DNA from: Acidobacteriota bacterium | Lineage (GTDB): Bacteria; Acidobacteriota; Terriglobia; Terriglobales; Acidobacteriaceae | Reading direction: 5' to 3' | NCBI GenBank assembly: GCA_013290025.1 | Contig: JABCYV010000024.1 | Coordinates: 1-33,342, forward strand | Length of the DNA: 33,342 bases | Shown: one piece after another, positions 1-8,423 of the stretch | Position numbering within the stretch: position 1 is the stretch's first letter | Layout: each line of letters starts with the position of its first letter | Program-made: the position numbers and the translations under genes | The notes under the pieces: generated by a model | The model's input: only the letters and a program-made list of their open reading frames with translations | What the model was told of the DNA's origin: nothing | Database searches by the model: none

Positions 1-173
1 GAACCCTGATAACGCAGAAACAGCAGCCTCCAGTCGACCTAACTCGAATGCGGCTTTGTCACGTGCAGCCTTTAACTGCGCGAGTATGTCCATGTATTCC
101 CCCTCGGGTTGGGATTGTAGCAAAATGCAGATGGGTTTCTAAGACTAGCGGCAGAAGGCGTCGTGGTCAAGAA

Positions 174-257
174 TGGTGCCGGGAACAGGAGTCGAACCTG
201 CACGCCTTGCGGCACACGGTCCTAAGCCGTGCGTGTCTGCCATTCCACCATCCCGGC
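174..257 (-). tRNA. tRNA-Leu (anticodon UAG), CCA encoded
   Basis: Reverse complement GCCGGGATGGTGGAATGGCAGACACGCACGGCTTAGGACCGTGTGCCGCAAGGCGTGCAGGTTCGACTCCTGTTCCCGGCACCA. It has a 7-bp acceptor (GCCGGGA/TCCCGGC), anticodon stem CACGG-CTTAGGA-CCGTG, a long variable arm, a GGTTCGACTCC T-arm and terminal CCA. Confidence 0.96.
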
Positions 258-414
258 GATCCTCGATTTGTCCTATTGTATCGCCTGGCAGATCAACGAA
301 GGCTGATTCAATTTGCCCAACAGCCTGATTAAATGCCCTTGTATTCGTGTGAGGCATGGACGAATCGCTCGGGATTTCGGCTGCGGGCTCTGGCTACGCT
401 ACACTGTCTAGCCT

Positions 415-711
415 ATGGCGAATCCAACGCAGCCCAACATCAAGCTGGTCAATCGGCCGGATTATCGTGAGAGCTACGCCAACAGCGTGCAGGTACGAGT
501 GAATGTCTGGGATTTCTTCCTAGTGTTTGGCACCCTACAGCAACAAAGCGAAACTCAGGTGGACGTACAGAACTTCCAGGGCGTTTATCTGAGCCCGCAG
601 CAGGCCAAGGCCTTGACCGCCATCCTGCAGCAGAACGTGGCCGGCTACGAAAGCACGTTTGGCGAAATCAAACTCGATCCGCGGATGATGTCGCCTGGGC
701 CGGTGCACTAA
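415..711 (+). CDS. DUF3467 domain-containing protein
   Basis: 98-aa ORF; the pattern YANSVQVRVNVWDFFLVFG...SPQQAKALTAILQQNVAGYESTFGEI is typical of DUF3467. Confidence 0.8.
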   Translation: MANPTQPNIKLVNRPDYRESYANSVQVRVNVWDFFLVFGTLQQQSETQVDVQNFQGVYLSPQQAKALTAILQQNVAGYESTFGEIKLDPRMMSPGPVH

Positions 712-2310
712 ATGGCGTCGGGGTCGCGCGCCGCGCTCTCAGCACCACAATTGAAGCCCATACTAGTTTTCGCGGTGCTCTTTCTTGCTGTGTTGGTACT
801 GCACCTGCCGCTCCTGCGTTTGCCCTACTTCTGGGACGAGGCCGGATATTACGTACCCGCAGCGCGTGATCTGCTGCTGACTGGAATCCTGGTTCCGTAT
901 TCAACTCCATCCAATGCGCACCCGCCCCTGGTGCTGGCATACCTGGCTGCGTGGTGGAAGATTGCTGGCTACTTCCCCGCAGTGACCCGTACGGCGATGC
1001 TGCTGCTCGCAGCATTTTCTCTGCTCGGTGTCTTCCGGCTGGCGCAAAGAGTCGCAAATATCGAAGTCGCCTGGGCTGCGACGGTGTGCACCGCACTTTA
1101 TCCGGTATTCTTCGCGCAAAGCTCACTCGCCCACCTGGACCTCGCGGCAGCGGGACTGACCTTTTGGGGCTTGCGCTCCTACGTGGACAAGCGTCTTACT
1201 GCAACGGCAGTTTGGTTCTCGACGGCTGCGTTCGCCAAGGAGACGGCGATCCTGGCTCCTCTGGCTTTGTTTCTATGGGAGTTCCTTTGTCCGTTGCTCA
1301 CTCACGAGGAGCAGAGTGAGCCCCTTTGTCTGACTCAGGAGCGCAGTTGGAAATCCGCGTTACTTCTCTTGCCGCTAATTCCGCTCGGATGCTGGTATGC
1401 ATATCACTACGAGCGCACCGGCTTTGTATTCGGCAACCCTGAATTTTTCCATTACAACGTAGAGGCCACCCTGCATCCTCTGCGCATGGTGCTCGCGTTT
1501 GGACTTCGGATATTTCAGGTGACGGGATATCTGAATCTGTACGTGCTCACATTGGCGGCGCTGCTGGCGATGTGGCTGCCGCCGTTGCATGATAGCGACC
1601 AACCCAATGGAGAGCGCCCGCGAATCGCGCTCGGGGTGCAACTTGCGTTCCTCTCGGTAGTCGTAACTTATGTGGTGGCAATGGCCTTGGTGGGCGGGGC
1701 CGTGCTGGCGCGTTACATGCTGCCGGTAGTTCCACTGGTGATTATTGTCTGCGTGTCCACCTTGTGGCGCAGAGTGCGGCTGTGGCGAGGTGTGATAGCG
1801 ATTGTTGTGCTGGCATTCGCAGCCGCGCTGTTCGTGAATCCCCCTTATGGATTTTCCCTCGAGGACAATCTCGCCTATCGTGATTACATTCGGTTGCATC
1901 AGGATGCGGAGACCCTGCTTGAGGCCCGTTATCGCACGGCACGAGTACTAACCGCGTGGCCGGCGAGCGATGAACTGACCTGGCCTTATCTCGGCTACGT
2001 GACACGGCCGATGCGAGTTCTCCGTATTGAAAACTTTACTGTCGAGCAGCTCGTGTCAGCTGCCGATCTCCGTTCCAGTTTCGACGTAGCGCTGGTTTTC
2101 TCCACCAAGTGGGAGCCCGCTCATCCATGGCTCGAGCATTGGGAACAGTGGCAGGAATGGAAGAGGCGCTTTTTTGGCTATCACAGCGATGTCCCCCCGG
2201 AGGCTGCAGCCCAGATCCTCGGGGGCCGGCTGATTTACGGCGAGAAGCGAAACGGCCAGTGGGCGGGAGTAATTGAGATGGAGCGGATCGTGGAAGCGCG
2301 GAAGCGCTAG
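712..2310 (+). CDS. Glycosyltransferase family 39 / ArnT-like polytopic membrane protein
   Basis: 532-aa ORF starting directly after the previous stop. It has many TM segments and an early acidic motif (LPYFWDEAGYYVPAARDLL) typical of PMT/ArnT-type GTs. Confidence 0.75.
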   Translation: MASGSRAALSAPQLKPILVFAVLFLAVLVLHLPLLRLPYFWDEAGYYVPAARDLLLTGILVPYSTPSNAHPPLVLAYLAAWWKIAGYFPAVTRTAMLLLAAFSLLGVFRLAQRVANIEVAWAATVCTALYPVFFAQSSLAHLDLAAAGLTFWGLRSYVDKRLTATAVWFSTAAFAKETAILAPLALFLWEFLCPLLTHEEQSEPLCLTQERSWKSALLLLPLIPLGCWYAYHYERTGFVFGNPEFFHYNVEATLHPLRMVLAFGLRIFQVTGYLNLYVLTLAALLAMWLPPLHDSDQPNGERPRIALGVQLAFLSVVVTYVVAMALVGGAVLARYMLPVVPLVIIVCVSTLWRRVRLWRGVIAIVVLAFAAALFVNPPYGFSLEDNLAYRDYIRLHQDAETLLEARYRTARVLTAWPASDELTWPYLGYVTRPMRVLRIENFTVEQLVSAADLRSSFDVALVFSTKWEPAHPWLEHWEQWQEWKRRFFGYHSDVPPEAAAQILGGRLIYGEKRNGQWAGVIEMERIVEARKR

Positions 2311-2352
2311 TGATGATATCGGCGTCTACTTGCGGTGTCTAGGCTTTGGATG

Positions 2353-3507
2353 TCAATTTGCCATCAGGTGGCAAGAGTGAGTCTTCAGCACGAGCCATAC
2401 TTCGCGTCCAGGCTGAAGATGAAGTGAATCTCGAGCCGCCAAAGTAAGGTGAACTTCTATTTCGACTCCACAATCGATCTTACCCACCACCATCACGTCG
2501 CGTTGCGCAAGAGAAACGATGCGGCCTTGAATCACGTTGCGTGCACTCAGCCCGGCTGGCGCGACGGTGGCCAGCAAGATGTCGCCGGCGCGGATTCCGA
2601 CGCGGAGTACCGAACCTACTTCCGACCGCACCAACGGCGTTTCCAACTCAACGCTGCTGCCCACAATCTGACAGGTCATGGTGCCACGATCCGGATGTGC
2701 GGCAAGTACCGTCGCGTCAAAAATATTCTCGAAGCCGGCGAGCTGCGCCACGGTTTCCTGACGCGGAGCCGTCATTACTTCATGAGGCGTGCCCTGCGCG
2801 ATAATCCGGCCATTTTCCAGGACCAGCACGCGCTCTCCGAGGGCAAAGACTTCGTCACGGCTGTGGGTCACATAAAGGATCGGAATACGATGGGCCTGGT
2901 TCCAAGCCCGCAAGTCATCGATAATCTTCGACTTGGTGGGGGCGTCGAGCGCTGCCAATGGCTCGTCGAGCAGAAGAATGCACGGCTCGGTCACGAGCGC
3001 ACGGGCCAGCGCCACTCTCTGGCGTTCGCCGCCGGAAATCTCGGCGGGCTTGCGACCGCGAAGCTGCGGGATGCGGAAAGATTCGAGGATCGCATCGGTT
3101 CTCAAACGCTTCGCGTTTTCATCCATGGCGGCAAGTCCATACTGAATATTTTTGTCGACACTGAGATGAGGAAAAAGCGCGAGGTCCTGGAAGACGTAGC
3201 CGACCCGGCGGAACCGCACCGCAAGATTTATTCCCTGCGCATCGTCCACAAGAATCTGGCTCCCAATTGCGATCTGGGCCGCGTCGGGTACGGTGAGTCC
3301 GGCTATGCAATCAAGCAGTGTTGTCTTCCCTGCCCCGGACGCGCCAAAAACGATGGTGATGCCTGATGGAATAGTGAACTCCGAGTTGAGTTCGAAACCA
3401 TCGGCAAACCGCTTGCGAACTTGTACAGAAAGAACCTGGGAAGATGCGGCCGTGGATACCAATGGGACTGTCTCTATCGAATCGGCGTGGGCTTTCGCCA
3501 TGTCCAT
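2353..3507 (-). CDS. modC: Molybdate ABC transporter ATP-binding protein
   Basis: Walker A GASGAGKTT, signature ISGGERQRVALARAL, Walker B LLLDEPLAALD, H-loop VTHSRDE, and a C-terminal Mop/TOBE-like region (SARNVIQGRIVSLAQRDVMVVGKIDCGVEIEVHLT). Confidence 0.88.
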   Translation of the reverse strand: MDMAKAHADSIETVPLVSTAASSQVLSVQVRKRFADGFELNSEFTIPSGITIVFGASGAGKTTLLDCIAGLTVPDAAQIAIGSQILVDDAQGINLAVRFRRVGYVFQDLALFPHLSVDKNIQYGLAAMDENAKRLRTDAILESFRIPQLRGRKPAEISGGERQRVALARALVTEPCILLLDEPLAALDAPTKSKIIDDLRAWNQAHRIPILYVTHSRDEVFALGERVLVLENGRIIAQGTPHEVMTAPRQETVAQLAGFENIFDATVLAAHPDRGTMTCQIVGSSVELETPLVRSEVGSVLRVGIRAGDILLATVAPAGLSARNVIQGRIVSLAQRDVMVVGKIDCGVEIEVHLTLAARDSLHLQPGREVWLVLKTHSCHLMAN

Positions 3508-3540
3508 ATCAGTCTAGAGCGCAAAAACCCCGGCTTGTAG

Positions 3541-3600
3541 AGATCCTTCGACTCCGTCGAGCAATTCGCGAGCGAATCGCTCGACTACGCTCAGGATGAC
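3541..3600. repeat. REP-like imperfect palindrome between modB and modC
   Basis: gtcgagc-a-attcgc-ga-gcgaat-c-gctcgac forms a stem (7+6 bp with one A/C mismatch), flanked by the inverted ends atcct...aggat. Confidence 0.65.
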
Positions 3601-3607
3601 AAACAAG

Positions 3608-4282
3608 CTATTTCCAGCGCCATATCACCCACACTCTGCGGTTCAGAGCGTACACCACCGACAGGATCGCAAATGAAATCATGAGCAACAGCAGCGCGGT
3701 CAGATTGGCAGCTGTGAAGTTGAAGGCTTGCACCTTATCGTAGATATCGATCGAAACTGTGCGTGTGACGCCGGGGATGTTGCCGCCGACCATCAGCACC
3801 ACGCCGAATTCTCCCATGGTGTGAGCAAAGCTTAACGCCACACCGGTCACGACCCCGGAGACGGATAAGGGCAGAATTACGCGAAAGAAAGTCCGCAGCC
3901 TGGAGGCGCCCAGGGTTGCTGAGGCTGCGATCAACCTCGGATCGATTGCGGAAAACGAGGAAGCGAAGGGCTGCACCGCGAAAGGCAGGCTGTAGATAAT
4001 CGATCCAATAACCAGGCCTTCGAAGGTAAACGCCAGGGTGTGGCCGGTTAGAGTTTCCCACCAGCGGCCCAGCGGACTGCGAGGGCCGAGCGCTACCAAA
4101 ACGTAAAAACCGAGCACAGTGGGCGGCAGAACAATAGGCAGCGCGACCACCGCTTCGGCCAGAAATTTCCAACGCCAACGCGAATACGCCAGCCAGTAGG
4201 CGATTGGCAGCCCCAGTACCATCAGAATTGCGGCCACCAATACCGCCAGCCGAATTGTGAGTGCAAATGCCTGCCAATCCAT
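3608..4282 (-). CDS. modB: Molybdate ABC transporter permease
   Basis: Product MDWQAFALTIRLAV... with ModB-type permease motifs (LPIVLPPTVLGFYVLVALGPRSPLG, FAHTMGEFGVVLMVGGNIPGVTRTVSIDIYDKVQAF). The ORF track starts at 4330; the start at 4282 is preferred because its Met begins the conserved N-terminus. Confidence 0.88.
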   Translation of the reverse strand: MDWQAFALTIRLAVLVAAILMVLGLPIAYWLAYSRWRWKFLAEAVVALPIVLPPTVLGFYVLVALGPRSPLGRWWETLTGHTLAFTFEGLVIGSIIYSLPFAVQPFASSFSAIDPRLIAASATLGASRLRTFFRVILPLSVSGVVTGVALSFAHTMGEFGVVLMVGGNIPGVTRTVSIDIYDKVQAFNFTAANLTALLLLMISFAILSVVYALNRRVWVIWRWK

Positions 4283-4509
4283 GGAGTTGAGTTCTTCGTT
4301 CCCGCGCGAACCAATATACGTAAATTTCACACTTGCGTCTTCTGCCTTTCTCGGCGACCTTCGCGGGTTCTTCGCGAGCTTTGCGGTTAAAGGTTCAAGA
4401 GTGTAATCGCAGAGAATCTGTGATTCCCAAAACGGGCGTTCCGAGTGGCGGCATGTTCGCGGATCACAACGGCAGCAGACTTACCAAGGCTACGCTCGAG
4501 CCAAAGGAG

Positions 4510-4866
4510 ATGCGACCGATGGAGATTCAGGAGGCGTTGAAGATCATGCGAGCGCTGGCGAATGGAGTGAACCCGCAAACCGGGGAAGCCCTAGAAGCCA
4601 ATTCGGTTTGCCGGCAGGCGGAGACCGTAAAAGCTTTGAACCGTGCCCTAGGAGCGCTCGCCCAACTGGAGCAGCGGGAGCGGACGCGTCCGGTCAATGC
4701 GGGCAGGACATGGACTCGAACCGAAGACACTCAGGTCTGCGAAGAGGTCCGGCGCGGCATCGACTTTCACGAAATCGCCAAGACTCACAGTCGCACGGTC
4801 GGATCAATAGTGGCGCGCCTGGTCAAGCTGGGGAAGATTGCATCCCTTCCAAACAAAGCAGCCTGA
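4510..4866 (+). CDS. Small protein with C-terminal Myb/SANT-like or HTH-like module
   Basis: From ATG 4510: MRPMEIQEALKIMRALANGVNPQTGEAL...WTRTEDTQVCEEVRRGIDFHEIAKTHSRTVGSIVARLVKLGKI. The C-terminus matches the WTxxED...L...IA..H.RT.GSI.ARL.KLG pattern. Confidence 0.65.
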   Translation: MRPMEIQEALKIMRALANGVNPQTGEALEANSVCRQAETVKALNRALGALAQLEQRERTRPVNAGRTWTRTEDTQVCEEVRRGIDFHEIAKTHSRTVGSIVARLVKLGKIASLPNKAA

Positions 4867-4910
4867 CTAAAACTCATGTCGTCAATACCGACAGCGCTCC
4901 GTCAGAAGGG

Positions 4911-6365
4911 TCACAGCGAGCTCAAGAAGGCGACGAGGTCCGCTTCTTCCTGTGGCGTGAAGACGACGCCAAAGCGCACTTCATAAAAATGGACGACGTC
5001 TAGCAGGCTCTGAGCCGACCCGTTATGAAAATACGGGGCGCGGGCGGATAGACCGCGCAGAATCGGTCCCTTGATCTTGCCGACGTGGTCGAACCTACCA
5101 TCAATCAATGCCTGCCCGAGGTCGCTGGTGGTCTTCTCTTCGCCCGTGACATTGCTGCGAACCGTGATCTTCGGCAGATAGCTTAGGTCGAGGCCCCCTA
5201 AGTTAATGGACTGATTTGCCGGGGTGGGCTCACCGGTGCCAATATTCAAGGGCGTGGGGAAGGAATGATTGCCAACATTCGGCGTGTCGTGGCACGTGCC
5301 GCAGAATCCGGCGATCACGGGAATGCCGCCGGTGACAAGCCCGCCGGCCGCCTTATCGTCATTCAACCCAGCCACTCCGGTGATGCTGATGGGCTTGGAA
5401 TTGAATACAAGCTGTCCGCGCGCAACCGCTGCGCGAGGATCGTTATAGGGTAGCCCCGCCCAAGCGTCGAAGGTGTTGAAGATCGCTGGATTGAACGGGC
5501 CACTGGCTGGATTCTCGAACACGGGGATTTGCGAATTGGTCCCGATGAAGAACGGTTGACTGATGAGCGGCTTTGGACCACCAGTGGCACCCCGCGCGTC
5601 CAAGTTGCCGGTACCGCGGCCGGTAGCCTGCGCCGTGAACAACGCCATCTCAAAGTCCACTATTTGCTGTTGCTCGGCGGGGGTGGGCCTGGTGCCGTCT
5701 CCTTGTGCATGCCCCGTCGTTGCGTCCACCGACTGGTGCAGGAGATCGCTGCGCAGGGACTGCGGATAATTCGTGGGAAGGATTTTGATTGTGCCCGTAA
5801 GCGGGGACGATTCCCGACCGTCAAACATCACCGCGCTCAAGAAACTGAGATTAGTGGACGGCAACGGGCGCCGGTATTGCGAAATGGTATCGGTCTCGCC
5901 GCAAGCGTACGGATTATCCACGGAAACGACAGCGAAATCCGCATTGGCGGGAACCTGTATCGCAATCCGGATAAGACCGCGCGTCCGCAACAGGCTATAC
6001 GCGGCGCTCCGTGCTTCGACCGTGGAAACGTCGATGTCGTGGTTACAGTTGGAACCGTCGACCGTACGGAAAATAGGGTCCAGGCCCTGGGTCGTATCGA
6101 ATCGCTGCTGCACATGGGCAGCGGAAACTGACATCCCATCGCTCGGCTGATGACAGGACCCGCAGGAGCGGCCGTTAGTTCCCATACTTTGAAAAAACGG
6201 CCCGGTCAAATCAATGCCGCCGGCTGTGCTGTAAGTGCTCGAGGTGCCACCGGGATTCGGGAAATGTGCCCCATTAGGGACGATCGCAGGGCCACGCTGT
6301 CCACTTCCCGCAACCGCCAGAAAAATCAGCATTGCGATCCAAATCGCCTTGTACTCTATGGTCAT
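4911..6365 (-). CDS. Cytochrome c peroxidase / MauG-like di-haem protein, exported
   Basis: Two CxxCH motifs (CGSCHQP, CGTCHDTP), an N-terminal hydrophobic segment MTIEYKAIWIAMLIFLAVAGSG, and the C-terminal GRFDHVGKIKGPILRGLSARAPYFHNGSAQSLLDVVHFYEVRF typical of CCP/MauG. The ORF track start is 6419; ATG at 6365 is preferred because it begins the signal peptide. Confidence 0.85.
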   Translation of the reverse strand: MTIEYKAIWIAMLIFLAVAGSGQRGPAIVPNGAHFPNPGGTSSTYSTAGGIDLTGPFFQSMGTNGRSCGSCHQPSDGMSVSAAHVQQRFDTTQGLDPIFRTVDGSNCNHDIDVSTVEARSAAYSLLRTRGLIRIAIQVPANADFAVVSVDNPYACGETDTISQYRRPLPSTNLSFLSAVMFDGRESSPLTGTIKILPTNYPQSLRSDLLHQSVDATTGHAQGDGTRPTPAEQQQIVDFEMALFTAQATGRGTGNLDARGATGGPKPLISQPFFIGTNSQIPVFENPASGPFNPAIFNTFDAWAGLPYNDPRAAVARGQLVFNSKPISITGVAGLNDDKAAGGLVTGGIPVIAGFCGTCHDTPNVGNHSFPTPLNIGTGEPTPANQSINLGGLDLSYLPKITVRSNVTGEEKTTSDLGQALIDGRFDHVGKIKGPILRGLSARAPYFHNGSAQSLLDVVHFYEVRFGVVFTPQEEADLVAFLSSL

Positions 6366-6519
6366 ACGACACCTCTCGCCGGCAAATAGGGGCAGCAACC
6401 TATCTGGCCCTCTATACACTAATATCGAAAACGGCTGCGAAAAGACGACACTCAGCAGGGAAATACCATCGACGGCTCCACAGTCTTCGGCGAGGTCGTC
6501 TGGTGAGGGCCCTGGTGAG

Positions 6520-7227
6520 TTATTGCAGCGACTTCGGCTCGGAGTGATTCTTGGGGCTTTTCCTGTCGAGAAGAGCTACTAACTCCTGGGCACAAGCGGG
6601 AGTCTTCACCTTGCCCAGTCGAATGATGTCTTTCGCACTTAGCTTCCGACCATACAGCTTTTCGTTGGCGCCGCCGTCGGAGCGCAAGGTCGAACCTTCG
6701 AGCGAGATGCCCGCGAACAATCCTTTGGCGCGGGAGTAAGAGAGAATTTCGGCGTTCATGACGACGTCGGTGGCGGCTTCGCCGGAGCGTCCCTTCGGGC
6801 CAGCAGCAGCGGAGGCATCGGCGCCAAGCTTGACTTTACTGCTCAGCAGCGACCGTGCTCCTTTGGGATTCATCACCAGCAGGACGAAATCGGTGGCTTC
6901 GCCGCCCAGCTGAAAGCCGATGTTAACGCCTTCAAGCGCGTACATGGCGGGCGGTCCCCATGGGCCAGTATAGTGCTGTCCGCTGCGGCAGATCATGACG
7001 CCCCGGCCGAAGCTACCGCCGATTCCGAACGCGCCCTTCTTGACTGAAGGTAAAACGACCAGGCACTCGGCTTTGTCTAGCAGATCCTGAGGAATGTCGT
7101 CGGGGATGTTGAGGATTTCTTTCAGGACTGCCCCAGACTCTTTCACCCGCTCCTGCTCCTTCTCGTTGTCGGCAAGGGCTAGGGGCAAACAAGCACACGC
7201 CAAGAGCAATGTCAGAAGCGTTTTCAT
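6520..7227 (-). CDS. Lipid-binding SYLF domain (YSC84/DUF500) protein, secreted
   Basis: Signal peptide MKTLLTLLLACACLPLALA, then IPDDIPQDLLDKAECLVVLPSVKKGAFGIGGSFGRGVMICR...LGADASAAAGPKGR..., typical of SYLF. Confidence 0.88.
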   Translation of the reverse strand: MKTLLTLLLACACLPLALADNEKEQERVKESGAVLKEILNIPDDIPQDLLDKAECLVVLPSVKKGAFGIGGSFGRGVMICRSGQHYTGPWGPPAMYALEGVNIGFQLGGEATDFVLLVMNPKGARSLLSSKVKLGADASAAAGPKGRSGEAATDVVMNAEILSYSRAKGLFAGISLEGSTLRSDGGANEKLYGRKLSAKDIIRLGKVKTPACAQELVALLDRKSPKNHSEPKSLQ

Positions 7228-7331
7228 GGACTGTCTCCTTTTGGGTTGGGCCAGGTTATCTTAAGTAATATTCTGTTCACCGACAACTAATGTAAACGTG
7301 ATTTCAGCAACTGAGAATCACTGGCGTTACG

Positions 7332-7709
7332 TCACGATGCCCTGTCGTTGACCATCGATCGCTGCTCACGACGGCTCTGATCGGCCGATGACTGAATGAC
7401 ATCTCGGAGCCTGCGCTCATGGTTTTCATCGATCGCAACAAATCGGAACGGCTGCAGGGAGTCTGAGACCGAAGGCAACATTTCTGCTGTGCCAAGAACT
7501 GTCCCCGCGTCCGTCAGGAACATCAATTTGACGCGAGAGCCCTGTTCCAGGAGGCTCGACAAATTCAGCAGTCCGCCGCTGATGGAAATGACTTGCAACT
7601 TGCCCCGTATGCGGCGTCCATTCTGGAAGCGAAGGACGGCCGGAGTCGTATGTGCAAACTGCATTCGCGGCGGTCTATTATTGGCTTCAGTCTGCAAGAG
7701 TTGAGTCAC
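7332..7709 (-). CDS. PilZ-like domain protein (degenerate c-di-GMP motif)
   Basis: 125 aa; the pattern RFQNGRRIRGKLQVISISGGLLNLSSLLEQGSRVKLMFLTDAGTVLGTAEMLP...PFRFVAIDENHERRLRDVI resembles a PilZ fold but lacks clear RxxxR and D/NxSxxG motifs. Confidence 0.6.
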   Translation of the reverse strand: MTQLLQTEANNRPPRMQFAHTTPAVLRFQNGRRIRGKLQVISISGGLLNLSSLLEQGSRVKLMFLTDAGTVLGTAEMLPSVSDSLQPFRFVAIDENHERRLRDVIQSSADQSRREQRSMVNDRAS

Positions 7710-8011
7710 CCGTGTAACCCATTATGTTCCCATGTTGGGAAAATAAGACGTTACCGAAGGACCTGACCAAAGAATTGCAATCATCCAAGCATGCGGTGTG
7801 GGCTGGCGGGGTCACCGATTACTGCTGTAGGCAACCGATTTCACCGATTGAGAGCCGCTGGAAGCGCAATTTTCCGCGAACGAATTGCTCTTGCCACGAA
7901 CATCAATGCTCCGACTCTTGCAGAAAGCATCCACCCCGAGCCCATCCAACGAAGCTCTTTACTAAACCTCCCCATCTGCTTAAGATGACACGCAACGTGA
8001 CAGGAGGGTCT

Positions 8012-8227
8012 ATGTCTCAACCCAATTGGCGCGAGCTGTACGAAGCGGCTCTGCTGGAATATAACCCGACCGAACTAGATAAACGCATTGATGCTGCTCA
8101 CAAGGCCATTCATAGGCGGTTGACCCAGGATGAGTACATCAGTCCCGAGGAACGGCGGAAAATCGATGACGCGCTGTCAGCTTTGTTTCGCCTGACAAGG
8201 GAGCGAAATGCTGGTCATGGGACATAG
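8012..8227 (+). CDS. Small hypothetical protein
   Basis: Good SD (caggaggg) about 4 nt upstream of ATG 8012; product MSQPNWRELYEAALLEYNPTELDKRIDAAHKAIHRRL... The longer ORF start at 7724 is not supported. Confidence 0.65.
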   Translation: MSQPNWRELYEAALLEYNPTELDKRIDAAHKAIHRRLTQDEYISPEERRKIDDALSALFRLTRERNAGHGT

Positions 8228-8423
8228 CGTGGCTTCCACGTTCAACTCTGGGAGAGATTGAAGGCGAGCAACTGGCGCCTGTCAAGTCAACTTTCGTGTA
8301 GCCCTCTACTATCCACCTGGTCTTCCCGTTTAGACACAGAAACGAAAATTGTGCGTTGCCGAGGGTTCCAGTCCTGAGTGACGCATGGTAGTCGTTGACT
8401 AGACGGGTCTCCCAGATGGCCAT

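Noticed and set aside
48-332. 94-aa ORF and antisense 70-aa ORF (145..357)
   Set aside because: Both overlap tRNA-Leu and have no recognisable protein features.
2449-3366. 305-aa plus-strand ORF
   Set aside because: Antisense shadow of modC; low-complexity composition with no domain-like motifs.
5529-6131. 200-aa plus-strand ORF
   Set aside because: Antisense to the cytochrome c peroxidase-like gene, which has clear CxxCH motifs.
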